Shown one piece after another: positions 1 to 10,199 of a DNA stretch of 64,000 nucleotides. Under the pieces are notes generated by a model that saw nothing but the letters and a program-made list of their open reading frames with translations, was not told the origin of the DNA and searched no databases. Position 1 is the first letter of the stretch, and every line of letters starts with the position of its first letter. A program made the position numbers and the translations under genes. Location: NCBI GenBank assembly GCA_028673005.1, contig CM054118.1, positions 63,855,401-63,919,400 of the forward strand. Reading direction: 5' to 3'. Origin of the DNA: Tanypteryx hageni (lineage: Eukaryota; Arthropoda; Insecta; Odonata; Petaluridae).

Positions 1-28
1 AAGGACTTCCTGATTTTATGCCTTAGAC

Positions 29-110
29 CAGTGGTCTTCAACCTTTTTCGTCTGTGTATCCCCTAAATAATTTTTGATTGACTACATACCCCCTGGTACA
101 TTTTTAAATT
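29..110 (+). mobile_element. hAT-type transposon terminus (fragment)
   Basis: Begins cagtggtcttcaacc and continues into a C-rich 'tatcccctaaat' stretch, the form of many hAT non-autonomous termini (CAGTGGT...). No matching inverted terminus or 8-bp duplication was found downstream, so only one end is supported. Confidence 0.4.
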
Positions 111-153
111 AACAATTCTGTTAAGTTAACAGTTCTGTTTTCAGCTCTCTCTC

Positions 154-225
154 TATATATATATATATATATCATTATAAATCTGCTTCTTACATATATA
201 GTATATAGAATATATATATACAAGT
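154..225. repeat. TA-rich simple repeat
   Basis: A (TA)n run at 154-172 is followed by a second TA-rich patch around 193-220. It is low-complexity sequence; reading frames across it are artefacts. Confidence 0.85.
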
Positions 226-230
226 AGTTA

Positions 231-1300
231 GTGCTTGCATTCTGCAAGCATTTCAGCCCATATCGAAAGTAACGCCAAAGGATTTTGAGGGGGTCCAGTG
301 CATCAGGCAATTCCTAACATCTCTTCTATCAGGGCTGCTTCACCTATTGTGATCCCCGATATTCCTAGAGAAAAACAAACCTATCCACTCCTTCTTACAG
401 TTGATATCCCAAATTTAATCATCGTGATTGTGCTTTCGGTATTACGTTAGAATTCTAATTATTTACGATACCCTCAATCTCAGTGGGTGATGCAATTAGT
501 GTTTTGGATACAGTAAAATCTTACATATCATCGGGAGAAAATATAGGTGATGGTGTTTTTATAATATGCGTGATATTGAAAATTAGAGTAAGTTAACTTA
601 TATGCTAAGAGAATAAACTTGATGTTAACTCAATTAAAGAAAAATGAGAAAATATATTTCCATAACTCGATTTCTGTATATAACTCGAATAATTTTTGCT
701 TCCCCTTGAGATTCGAGTTATAGAAGTTCCACTGAATATATATAAAAAATGTATTTACGTATTTTTAATTTTATACAACTCAAATAAATTTTCCTTTCCC
801 TTGGGATTCAAGTTATGGAAGTTCCACTATAATTCGTTATGACGGCATTAATTTCCATTAAAAGTATTAAAGGTCCCTTTAAAAGCAATAAGGTTGTTTT
901 TATACATTTCCATTGTTGAAAAAAGGAAAAATTCACTGATTTAAAGCCGATATTTATGCTAATTCAGTGCGTATTTGAATTCTGCCTTAAAAAATTAGAA
1001 CTCTGTTTTTTCAGCGAAACAACTGTTCTTTTCCCGAATTCATAGCATAGTTTAAAGTATTTTAAAAATGAATTTTTTGGAAGCCTTGCACTGAAACCCA
1101 TGCTTTTCATATGGCGTATTGAAATGGAACATTAGGGTTTTAAAAAACCCCTTGAATATGGACTTTTTTGTGATTTTCGATTTTTCTCGTGGATTGTGCC
1201 ACTTGACCTACCAACATGCCAAATTTCAGATTTCTAGCCCTTCTAGAAGTATGTAAGAGTTTTATGTCAGTCAGTGAGGCACAAGTAGCTTTATTATTAT
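231..1300. repeat. Non-coding; palindrome and two pogo-like terminal repeats
   Basis: At 231-250 lies the near-palindrome gtgcttgcattctgcaagca, which recurs at the edge of the inverted repeats at 1316, 4051 and 32867. At about 670-738 and 773-826 a ~55-bp motif occurs twice in tandem (about 'ataactcgaata...gattcgagttatagaagttccactg'). It looks like a pogo/Tigger terminal repeat. No coding segment was recognised here. Confidence 0.45.
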
Positions 1301-1315
1301 GGATTCGAGTTGTCG

Positions 1316-1807
1316 GTGCTTGCATACTTCAAGTGCTAAAATATCACCATACACCAAGATCTAATATCCTAAATAAATCAACATCTCCAGGGCAACAGCA
1401 CTTCAGCCACATGGAGCCTATATGTATTAGATAATAAATTCCATGAGTTCTAGCAAAATATTTATAATATTCTGCAAAATTAAGGCAACTATCTGTAATT
1501 TCCAAATTCTCTGGCAATCGGCTCATGCCCAAGTTTTTGTATTTCAAGTTTCGTGATTCAGATCGCCCTGCATGAGCAATAAGAATAATCATCATTAAGA
1601 CTACCCTATACACTAAATTTATGGAAAAAATAGGATATTTTGTGTTAAGATTATGGCATCTTTATCCGTACCTTTAACATGTAGTTGCATAAAAAATTGT
1701 GAATTAGGTATGATGCCATTATATATACCTAACAATTAAAGAGTTAAAATTTCTCGAAAAACTATGAAACACCACATAAAAATACTTTTCCCGTTTTACT
1801 AAATTTC
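1316..1807 (-). repeat. Left arm of a ~490-bp inverted repeat
   Basis: This segment is a close reverse complement of 3578-4072 almost throughout, including a shared short open frame. Its outer edge carries the gtgcttgcatac... palindrome and its inner edge is 'cgttttactaaattt'. A third, more diverged copy lies at about 32861-33160. It is probably a mobile or repeat family of unknown class. Confidence 0.85.
1344..1595 (-). CDS. Short repeat-borne ORF, 83 aa, unknown function
   Basis: The open frame from the first ATG (1595) starts MMIILIAHAG and contains SRLPENLEITDSCLNFAEYYKYF; an upstream in-frame GTG could add six residues. The same frame is kept in the right arm (3792-4043) with few differences, and in diverged form at 32912-33094 (SRLPENLEIPDRCLNF). 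I do not recognise a family. The N-terminus is mildly hydrophobic but is not a convincing signal peptide. Because it lies inside a repeat it may be a remnant exon, a mobile-element ORF or chance. It is listed because the frame survives in three copies. Confidence 0.25.
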   Translation of the reverse strand: MMIILIAHAGRSESRNLKYKNLGMSRLPENLEITDSCLNFAEYYKYFARTHGIYYLIHIGSMWLKCCCPGDVDLFRILDLGVW

Positions 1808-1917
1808 GTGTTAGTATAATGACATCATTGTAAGTTTACACCATAATATTAAAATCAATGGCATAATAATATATTAATAAGTCAGTAATTTTCATTTTCC
1901 ACAAAATAAGGCCAGAA

Positions 1918-2040
1918 TTTGTAAATTGTCTGGCAATCGGCTCGCGTACAAGTTTTCAAATTTCCGGTTTTATGGCTTAGATCACCGTTTCAGCAATAGC
2001 TATAATCATCATTAAGAAAATAGCCTATATATATCACTTT
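1918..2040 (-). repeat. Partial, diverged copy of the arm repeat
   Basis: Shares 'ctggcaatcggctc', 'agatcacc/gtttcagcaata' and 'ataatcatcattaag' with the left arm in the same orientation, but is more diverged, and its frame is broken by stops. It sits between the two arms, just left of the tRNA-like sequence. Confidence 0.55.
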
Positions 2041-2048
2041 GAAACGAG

Positions 2049-2054
2049 AAAAAA
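2049..2054 (-). terminator. Pol III-type T6 terminator
   Basis: On the minus strand six T residues follow the 3' end of the tRNA-like sequence by only a few bases, as expected for an RNA polymerase III terminator. Confidence 0.5.
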
Positions 2055-2057
2055 GTC

Positions 2058-2128
2058 TGCTATGACCGGGAATCGAACCCGGGTCTTCCACTTGCCGGGC
2101 GGATATTCTACCATTGAACTATCGTAGC
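2058..2128 (-). tRNA. tRNA-Gly-like gene, anticodon loop altered; possibly a pseudogene
   Basis: The 71-nt minus-strand sequence folds as a full cloverleaf and aligns along its length with tRNA-Gly. Box A (TAGTTCAATGG) and box B (GGTTCGATTCC) are intact and a T6 terminator follows. The acceptor stem has one C-A mismatch. The anticodon loop reads CCGGCAA: position 33 is C instead of the near-universal U, and positions 34-36 are GGC instead of the Gly GCC. That anticodon is not expected in eukaryotes, so translation use is doubtful. The flanks extend the acceptor stem by roughly 20 more bases (gaaacgagaaaaa / tttttctcgtttc). It may be a tRNA pseudogene, a tRNA-derived element, or a Pol III transcript with another role. 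Confidence 0.6.
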
Positions 2129-2474
2129 AGATCATTTTTCTCGTTTCTGAATGCGGATGTTTTCTTGGTTGAGACGGAACTACCCAAGCTAGTATCAAAC
2201 TGCCCCAACAGATGTCCTCAAAGAGATACACCGAAGAAAACTCCTCCCTCTCAAAATGGTGAGATTGCCAAGTAAGAAATTGGTGGAATAAAGTGATCTG
2301 AAGATCCTATGCAGACAGGCATAAGCTGTTTCAAAATTATTCCCAAGTCACGTGATCATTTAGCTTAAATAGTAACTCACACACAACTCTTTAGCACTCT
2401 ACGAGAATCAACTTTCACTATTGCAGGTCGCTGTGATTTCTTTTCGCTTGATCTCTTCTCTTGATCTTACTTAA

Positions 2475-2800
2475 ACTGTGTCCTTGCGGGCTGAGCCCTC
2501 TGCTTATATAGTCCCAGGATAGTGGAGGTTGGTGGGGGTTCGACCAATCAGAATACATGGTAGTATCTACAAAATTCCAGAACGTTCCCTAATTGAACAT
2601 TCTAGAATACAGGTCCATGACATTCTAGAACATTCTTGAATGTTCCATAGTCTTCCACAGAGTTCTAGAACATTCGACACTTTTCCAGAGTTTTCCAGGA
2701 CTTTCGAGAACTTTCTATACGCATACAATATCGAAATATCTAGAACCTTGGAGAATGTTCCTGTACTACCATTCACTAATCATTTCCGGAATATTCTATC
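2475..2800 (-). promoter_or_regulatory. Heat-shock-type promoter: HSE cluster, CCAAT, TATA, initiator
   Basis: Reading leftward, alternating TTC/GAA units at exact 5-bp spacing form several heat-shock elements: 2784-2796, 2743-2760 (one mismatch), 2703-2715, 2663-2675, a five-unit site at 2623-2645 and a three-unit site at 2595-2607. Then come an ATTGG (CCAAT) box at about 2544-2549, a TATATAAG box at 2503-2510 and an initiator-like ACAGT about 30 bp further on (about 2478). The next ~120 bases (to about 2350) are purine- and A-rich on the minus strand, like insect hsp70 leaders. No Hsp coding sequence follows. The element order is seen directly; HSF binding is inferred from established HSE rules. 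Confidence 0.6.
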
Positions 2801-3119
2801 TTACGGAATTATTCTATAAAATCTTAAGACACTATACACTAGAAAATTCTATCACATTCTTTAGCTTCCGTCGCCAACACTACTCGTATCGTAACCTTAA
2901 CTAACCTCAGCAAATTCGCGTGGAAGATAAAACCTTTGAGCCGCAAAATTGAAATTGATACAACTTTCTAACACACACTTTCAACGCGAACTGACAAGTA
3001 GTGACAAGTTATAGAATGAAGTCAGGTGCAATGCAAAACAAACAAAGAACACAAACACAGTGTTGCCACTTGACTTGTCAAAAAATTAACTATGGTCAAT
3101 TATTTTCTATTTCGTTCGG

Positions 3120-3575
3120 AAAAATTGACATTATTTTCCGTGTCCTGTGTCCTCAATGTGTACCATTTTGGCCCCTGGTTGGGGCCCCCGCCGAGGTTGG
3201 GACCCTAGGCAGAAGTTCGCCGCTGCCCCAGAGAGATCCATAGAGGTAATTGCAGCTTTTCAGTCTATCATGGGAAATATAATGAGGTAGTTTCCCCTTG
3301 CTTTCCTCATCGCAGTTTCACAGAGTGATTACCCATCTGTAGCTGTTCAGATCCACATGAACACCACCTACAGAGATACTGTGCAAGCTGCTGCCCTTGC
3401 ATAGGGGGATGTAAAACCCGCAAGACTGCTTCTTAGTCTGACTCTTCCCCTCAGACCTTTCCGGCTTGGATGGTCCTACCAGGAGAATTATCTCCCGCCG
3501 GCATAGCTCTTTGGTTCATAAGAGTACACAAACCCTTGCACCTCTGTAAGGTTATGCAGTCCTTAGGGAGGGTAC
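3120..3575 (-). mobile_element. Interspersed repeat, probably a non-LTR element 5' fragment
   Basis: This GC-richer segment contrasts with its AT-rich flanks. It carries 'gtagtttccccttgctttcctcatcgc', which recurs in related form at 11068-11093, in the 5' part of the LINE copy. No reading frame is retained. The class is inferred only from that shared motif. Confidence 0.4.
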
Positions 3576-3577
3576 AT

Positions 3578-4072
3578 GAAATTTAGTAAAACGTGAAAAG
3601 TACTTTTATGTTGTGTTTCATAGTTTTTCGAGAAATTTTAACTCTCTTCAATTGTTAGGTATATATAATGGCATCATACCTAATTCACAATTTTTTATGC
3701 AACTACATGTTAAAGGTACGGATAAAGATGCCATAATCTTAACACAAAATATCCTATTTTTTCCATAAATTTAGTGTATAGGGTAGTCTTAATGATGATT
3801 ATTCTTATTGCTCATGCAGGGCGATCTGAATCACGAAACTTGAAATACGAAAACTTGGGTATGAGCCGATTGCCAGAGAATTTGGAAATTACAGATAGTT
3901 GCCTTAATTTCGCAGAATATTATAAATATTTTGCTAGAACTCATGGAATTTATTATCTAATACATATAGGCTCCATGTGGCTGAAGTGCTGTTGCCCTGG
4001 AGATGTTGGTGTATTTATGATTTTAGATATTGCTGTACGATGATTTTTTAAGCACTTGCAGTATGCAAGCAC
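3578..4072 (+). repeat. Right arm of the ~490-bp inverted repeat
   Basis: Reverse complement of 1316-1807, pointing outward. It ends in the palindrome agcacttgcagtatgcaagc at 4051-4070. Arm similarity appears high (most codons of the shared frame identical), so the duplication or inversion is relatively young or has been homogenised. Confidence 0.85.
3792..4043 (+). CDS. Short repeat-borne ORF, 83 aa, unknown function
   Basis: This is the plus-strand counterpart of the frame at 1344-1595. It is nearly identical through SMWLKCCCPGDV and then differs at the C-terminus (GVFMILDIAVR against DLFRILDLGVW). An upstream in-frame GTG at 3774 extends the open frame but the first ATG is at 3792. No domain was recognised. 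Its conservation may simply reflect recent copying of the repeat. Confidence 0.25.
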   Translation: MMIILIAHAGRSESRNLKYENLGMSRLPENLEITDSCLNFAEYYKYFARTHGIYYLIHIGSMWLKCCCPGDVGVFMILDIAVR

Positions 4073-4501
4073 CGAAAGCTCGTATATAAGGTAAAGTGGA
4101 AGAATATGGCAACTTATTTATGTTTTTAGTTATGTAAAAGCCATTTTGTTACATTTTAATACGAAATCTTTACAATACCTTTTATTTGACTTTCCTCTAC
4201 ATTCTGAGTCAGTTATATAAAGTTTTGCCTTATAGAAAAGGAAATAATTAAGTATTTTACAACACATTACAAAATGCCATATTCCCCCATGCATTGCAGT
4301 AATATGGCCACTTATATATTTTGGATATTTGTTGAGAATTAGTATGATAAATTGAAAAATGTTATTGTTTCTAAAAGTGAATCATCACAATTATGTAACT
4401 GAGTTACTTTTAAATATTTACCACCATTTATGTTTTTGTAAATTGAACATAACACAAAAATTTAATATTTAGAAAGGAAAAGTGAACAAAGGTGAAATGA
4501 T

Positions 4502-5459
4502 TTAAAGAAAAATATCAATTGCAGTCTTCACAAAATCTGAGTTAGTGCATATCTCATGTAACCGCTGCAGACATTGAACACACTGAATCCAGTCGCATTT
4601 CGGTCCACGTTTGTCATAAAAGTGACCTCCATATTTGGCACAAAAATCACCTGAATTGTCTTCCAATTCCATATCACCACCTTCAATCGAATGCATCTCT
4701 TCCACACTCTCCGATGATCTTGAGTGATGCTTTGTTTTCTTCCTCTTGGCAGTCTTGTTTTCTGGACTATTTTGTTTATGATTACTTTAATTTGCGACAT
4801 TTTTCTTGTTTCTTTGTTTTTTATTGCTCTAGGTTGGCTGCTTTTTGTGCCTTCTTTGCTTTCTTTGTTCGCTTCTTTGCAATTATTTCAGGCGAGGTGA
4901 GGACCTTGGCATGCTGTTTGCATTTTGAGCAAGCCTCACTCGGTCCAGCTACATATGGAACAGTAGAAATGTCTTTAAACGAAATTAAAGAAACTGGACT
5001 GCTGGTTGCGCTGCTATCCTGGTCTTTCTCTTGAACTAAGGAGACATCATTGGCCATGGAAGCATGATCTGGAATTTTTAATGGATTTCATGGAGAAATT
5101 CTGCAAGCATGGAAACCAGAAATAGCATTTTGGACTGTGGCAGCTCTAGACTATGCTTTGCTGAGAAGTGAAGCAAAGTTAAACTGACTGATTTGACATC
5201 TGGGATGATTATGTATCCATGCACTGCAAGCTTGTTTCCAGTAGGTCTTCAGTGGTTTAAAGAACGTACGAAAGCATGTTTTGAGGCATATTATCCCAAT
5301 GTGAGTGAGCAGTTTTAAACGAGACCCCTGCCATCTAGATCGAACAAGGCAGTCAACTAATATGCCAAGAACGTACCCTACAGATATATCATTTCTCCTA
5401 AATATCACTGATTCTTCGGTGATAGCATAAAACAAGATCATTATGTATAATTGGACCAT
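4502..5459 (-). pseudogene. pogo-family (DDE_1) transposase, C-terminal half, broken
   Basis: The upstream part (5459-5151) contains 'GPLKTYWKQACSAWI'-like sequence followed by NHPRCQISQFNFASLLSKA, matching the segment after the LQPLD motif of pogo-type DDE_1 transposases. Further down come SKCKQHAKVLTSPEIIAKKRTKKAKKAQKAA and, at the C-terminus (4705-4502), CDWIQCVQCLQRLHEICT, the PHD-like Cys/His tail seen in this transposase group. Stops and frame changes separate the parts. It is a relic of a cut-and-paste transposon. The DDE core upstream has been replaced by an unrelated plus-strand hAT fragment. Confidence 0.6.
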
Positions 5460-5559
5460 CAGAAAATTCTACTGATGAAAACAACCATGCACCAAGGCAG
5501 CGCATCACAGGTGGCATGCAAAGCACGAGGACAAATATGCAAGACAATTTTCTGTTTCA

Positions 5560-6010
5560 CATTATGAAACAGTGGAATGGTTAACTGACTGTGAAGTTAG
5601 ACCTAGACATTTTTGTTGGCCGTGTTCATTGTTCTCAAAAAAGAAGGGTGTGTGGAATAAACATGGATTTTCTGGTCCTAACCATTTTGCAATAGCACTG
5701 CAAAAGCATGAAAGAACCCGAATCACATGTTGTCTTTTCTGAATATTAAACTGTTTGGAAAACAAAGAATCGACACTTTAATTGACAACCAACGAAAAAT
5801 TAAAATAAGTCAACATAATGAACAAGTGAATAAAAATAGAGATTTGAAAAGGCTCTTGATGCAATATGCTCTTTATTTAAACAAGAGCTTCCTTTGTTAG
5901 GTCTTCATGAGTCTATGGATTCAATGAATAGAGGTAATTATATAGAATTTTTAAATGTACTTGTGACTGTGATCCTCTTTTAGATAATCATTAAGTACAT
6001 CAACTGTATT
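5560..6010 (+). pseudogene. hAT transposase fragment (ZMYM1-like N-terminal part)
   Basis: The plus strand reads SVEWLTDCEVRPRHFCWPCSLFSKKKGVWNKHGF...HFAIALQKHERTRITCC, then with frame changes continues through segments equivalent to LFGKQRIDTL, QELPLLGLHESMDSMNRGNYIEFLN and LLDNH. This is the TTF/ZMYM1-like N-terminal region of hAT transposases, and it corresponds to the better-kept copy at 58360-58800 (LFCWPSLL...WNKVGF; FRGHYEGTSSLNRGNFKKLL). Only about 150 residues remain, with no catalytic core. Confidence 0.6.
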
Positions 6011-6237
6011 TAAAGGAATTTCTATTGAAAAATATTATTAACATTGACATAATTCACAAAAAATCTACAAGATGGCAGATGTCATTTTACTGATAGCTTA
6101 GACGTAGCACTTACAATTAGATATTGCCTGATGTGGTGCTGGTTGCATAAAGTTTTTTTTTTTTAATTTTAACATTACGCCCAGCACAAATGATCAGGAT
6201 ATGCCACTGATATGCATATACATTACAAAAATGGTCA

Positions 6238-6851
6238 TTGGCAATGACAAAAAACACTCAAGAAAGCAATTTTTGTAATTTTAAGTTTAAAAGCCATGAA
6301 ATTCCACGTCTTCCTCATCAGATGCAAACAACTCATCAAATTCTTCCTGACTCATTATGTCATTGTAAGGATCCTACTCTGGTTCAGATACCATGTCACT
6401 GGTTTCATTATCATTCTCCCACAAAAAGTTATTGTCATCCCCATCTAAGGAATTCGGAATTCTGCACCTTTTTAAATGAGTTTATGACCGTTTCTGCAGT
6501 AACAGCGTCCCAGGCTTTGTTAACCCATTCACATACCACATTAAGTGGAGCACCACACACTTTTCCACCTGTGGTAGAAATTTTTTCACCATCAACTTAT
6601 TCAATTCTGCGCAAATATAGTCTTGAAATGGCTTGTTGATGCACATATCAATGGGTTGAACCAGTGGCATACCAGAACACCACAACAAATAACGAGCTTG
6701 CTTCAATCTTTTTGCAATCACACGCAAGCTTTTCATTTACACCAAATTTTCTTGCTGCAGCACTGTAATTGAAGTTTTTATCAAATTCTATGACTTTTAT
6801 TTTAAAGCCAGCTTTGTATTTCATTCTTTTTGAAGACAGAGATATGATCAA
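6238..6851 (-). pseudogene. Tigger/pogo transposase with the catalytic core deleted
   Basis: The N-terminal CENP-B-type helix-turn-helix is readable at 6851-6720 (KRMKYKAGFKIKVIEFDKNFNYSAAARKFGVNEKLACDCKK). It is followed almost at once, in another frame, by the region just after the DDE core (PLVQPIDMCINKPFQDYICAELNKLMV). The acidic C-terminus (AWDAVTAETVINSF... SQEEFDELFASDEEDVEFHGF) extends to about 6290. Roughly the whole DDE core is missing, so this is an internal-deletion derivative with stops. A family relative would be about 450-550 aa. Confidence 0.6.
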
Positions 6852-6879
6852 GAGGTAGGTTTTTTACCAATTTTGACAA

Positions 6880-9003
6880 GCAACTAATTTATCAATGTAA
6901 AAATATCTTTTCAATATCAATTTATTGATTCAATATCGATATATATCGACGCTATTTGATATATCATCACCCAGGAAACCTCGTAACTCCAATTTTTACC
7001 AAAATAGAGATATAGGTGCCATCTAGTGAGTAAGGACTAAACTTAAGTGTCTAGTAAACCTTAGAACTCCAGTAAATTCTAAATCGGTTACAAATTGATT
7101 TTTTTTAACCTCATAACTCCATGATGAAAATGATACACATAAAACATTTTTTGCTCTCCTGAAAAATTAATGATTTTGGAGTTACAGAGCTTTCTGATTA
7201 GGGTGACGATATACTTACTACTACATTGGAATAATATACTGCATTATGTTATTCCGACATCTTTGATACTGATAGAATATTGATTGTAAGGATTTAATAA
7301 ATTAATATTTTGTCATAAGAACTTTGCTAATTTTCATAATTGGCATACAAAAGTAGGGGTTCAACTTATACAATGAATATATTCCTAATCATGCACTTTT
7401 GGGCTAAAAAAATTATGACTTATATGCTGGGTGGACCTATACACCATGATATGTGGTACTTAAGTTCTTGATCATATATATTCCACTGATAAACATGTTA
7501 AAATTGATGTTTTATGGCATTTAAAAATTAGAATAAGATCATAATCACATAGAAAATTGTTTACTATGTTTGTCACACTTCTCTGTACGTATTAAAAAGA
7601 TTTTCGTTCCCTAATGCAACAATAATGTCATGATATATTTGAGTGTGAGAAGTTGAGGAACATAAACTAATTATCCAGCGTCAGATTTTTTTATGTTGAC
7701 CTGGAAAGATCTAATGTGGATAGTAGGCTAAAACATTTCTTCTATACATCTCCAGTTTAACTACAGCTTCATATCCCTATTATTAGTCCTTGGAAATATA
7801 TGTTAGCTATTTTTTATCATCATTTTCAAATATGTTAGAATCAACCGAAGAACGTGGGACTTTACTAGTTAACACCAATATGTATTGCATATGTCAAAAA
7901 AAGTTCCTAAGAATAAGAATCACGTAAGGCCAAAAATGCATATAGTGAACATGCTTAAGTTGGGGGATAAACGCAAATGGAAGACAATATATTAAATGAC
8001 CATGTAAAGCACATTTATTTCAATTCCTTAAGTATGAAGGAAAGTAGCAATTTCCAGGACTCAGGGAATTATTTTTCCTAATGACATTATGATATCATCA
8101 AGATCCTCTCTGATATGAAAATCCTTGCTAAGTACCTTTCATTCATGGGGAAACTTCATTTCAAAGATAAATTTACAGTAAACTTCTGATTTTATCCGGG
8201 CTAATGTATGGAAGAAAAGGCACGAATAATTCAAAAACAAATAATTCAACAAAATGTTTTTCCTTGTCTTTCGCATCACATACTGCTCAACCCATTTTCA
8301 CTTAGTTTACTTTTCCTTTAACAAATAATCCACAATCTTGGCTTGTTTTGTCATCATACGGAAAAATAATCTCCCTTGTGTATTATAAGGCTACCATCAT
8401 ACGAGCGATTTTTTCCCATCCGAATTCAGATGAGAAAAAACCAGACGTGAAACACTCAGAAAACCCAGTTACATGAATAATTTTTTCATGAGTTGAATGT
8501 AGAATCTCGAGATGTCCGACTCTTAGCTATAGTGAGTTCCACCCCTAGGATTTGAGTGATTATGTTGATTTTGACATTTAAGAGAAATTATAAGTATGTA
8601 AAGTTAATCAAATTTCCTTGAAAATTTAATAAGGTTCTTTACGACAATTTTTTTCTGGAGAAATGAAAATTCTGTCTGTAGGAAACTTGATCCATAATTG
8701 ATTTAGAGGTGTTCCTCAAGCAAAAAAAATGTGCAGAAATATAGAATTTTATTTTTAGAAAAGACTCCATTCCAATAAAATTTTTAGTTCTCATGATACA
8801 GATGTATAAACAAAAACATTGCATGTGTTTGATGAGACACTGGCAGTTGAAAAGCTGCAACATTTGAGGTGATATTATGCCCTGCCATGCCCATGTGAGA
8901 AGAATATCCACCTGTTTGTGATCATATTGCGGCTGTCCTTAAAACTCAGCACTTCTGCTTAAAGATCAATATGTTCCTGAGTACTGCACGGCACAATTTT
9001 ACA
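6880..9003. other. AT-rich intergenic region, no gene seen
   Basis: No coding homology recognised. At 6990-7200 the phrase 'taactcca' recurs in both orientations ('cctcgtaactccaa', 'tttggagttacagagc'), and 7330-7440 has a 'ggttcaacttata' phrase; both resemble decayed pogo/Tigger termini. 8400-8480 has an imperfect inverted repeat around 'ccgaattcaga'. Otherwise featureless. Confidence 0.4.
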
Positions 9004-9042
9004 TCATCATCATAGGTAGTCTGTCCGTAGACCGGTCCATGA

Positions 9043-9849
9043 TTATTCATGGTTAAACCTGGTTCTCCAGTCTACACCTATATCCTTTAATATCTTCATC
9101 AACATTACCCAATTTACTCTATCAAAGGCCTTCTGCCAGTCTACGAAACATACACAGATATCTTGACTGTACTCTATTGCCGTTTCTGATATGATTCTAA
9201 CTATCCCTATAGCATCTCTAGTTCCTCGTCCTTTTCTGAAACCGAAATGATCTTCCCCTAGCATTTCTTCTGCCTTTTTCTCTAGTCTTTTATTAAAAAT
9301 CCTCGTGATGATCTTCGATGTGTGTGACAGAAGGCTTATCGTTCTGTAGTCTTTACAGTGCATTGCCTTTGGCTTCTTCTTTAGAGGGATTATTGTTACT
9401 TCTAGGAAATCCCAAGGCCCCTCTCCTATGTCGTAAATCTTACTAATTAATTTTTCGATCACTTTTGGTCCTTCTCATCCCATGACTTGAAGTACCTCAG
9501 TCAGTATTTCATTGCTGCGTGTGACTTTCCCTTTCTTTAGTTCCACTATTGCTTTTTCTACTTCTCTCTCCATAATACTTGGTCCTAAGTTATCTTCTTC
9601 AATGTTTTCCTCATCTTCCAGTTCTATTTTTGCCAATCCTGCCTGCTTGCTGTATAGTTCCTTAATGTATTCTTCCCATACCTGTGCTACTTCCTTTGTT
9701 TCTGAGACTATCTTCCCATCCGTATTCATAATTCCTTTACCACGAATTCCATTAGACTTATTATCTTCTAATTCCAGTGCCCTAGTGTACATCATATCGT
9801 ACCGTCCTAACTTCTCCATTTGTATTTCATCAATTTTTCTTTTATCCAA
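9043..9849 (-). pseudogene. LINE reverse transcriptase, N-terminal half
   Basis: The frames contain PLKKKPKAMHCKDYRTISLLSHTSKIITRIFNKRLEKK, QFGFRKGRGTRDAI-type (here DHFGFRKGRGTRDAIG) and ICVCFVDWQKAFDRVNW. These are RT fingers/palm motifs, the last carrying the first catalytic Asp (FVDWQKAFD). The YADD-type motif and thumb are absent because of the internal deletion. An in-frame upstream block (9849-9475) is the acidic linker found before RT in this family. A stop separates the two blocks near 9470. Confidence 0.8.
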
Positions 9850-10199
9850 TTTTCTCTAGCTTTATCTGTTACCCTTTTCAACTCATTGTTTATGTGTCTA
9901 TAGTTGGCTCTACCTTCTTCAGTTAGCATTTTTCCATTTTCATCTCTCATCCATTTTTTCCAGCATTTCCTTAGTGATCCATGGTTTTCTGATTTTCTCT
10001 CCATTTTCCAATCTCTTTATCCAAGGTATCCTTGATACTGGTTTTAATTTCTTCCCATTCTATATCCACGGTCTTTGGTTTGTTTTCCAGATTTCTTAGG
10101 CAATCTTCCAACTTCATGCGGACTACATCCTGCCTTTCTTTCAGTTTTTCTAGGTCCCAAGTCTGTCTTTCTCTTTTCGTTTTTCTTATTTGTTGGAGC

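Noticed and set aside
8639..8911. 90-aa minus-strand frame
   Set aside because: AT-rich chance frame; no family resemblance seen.
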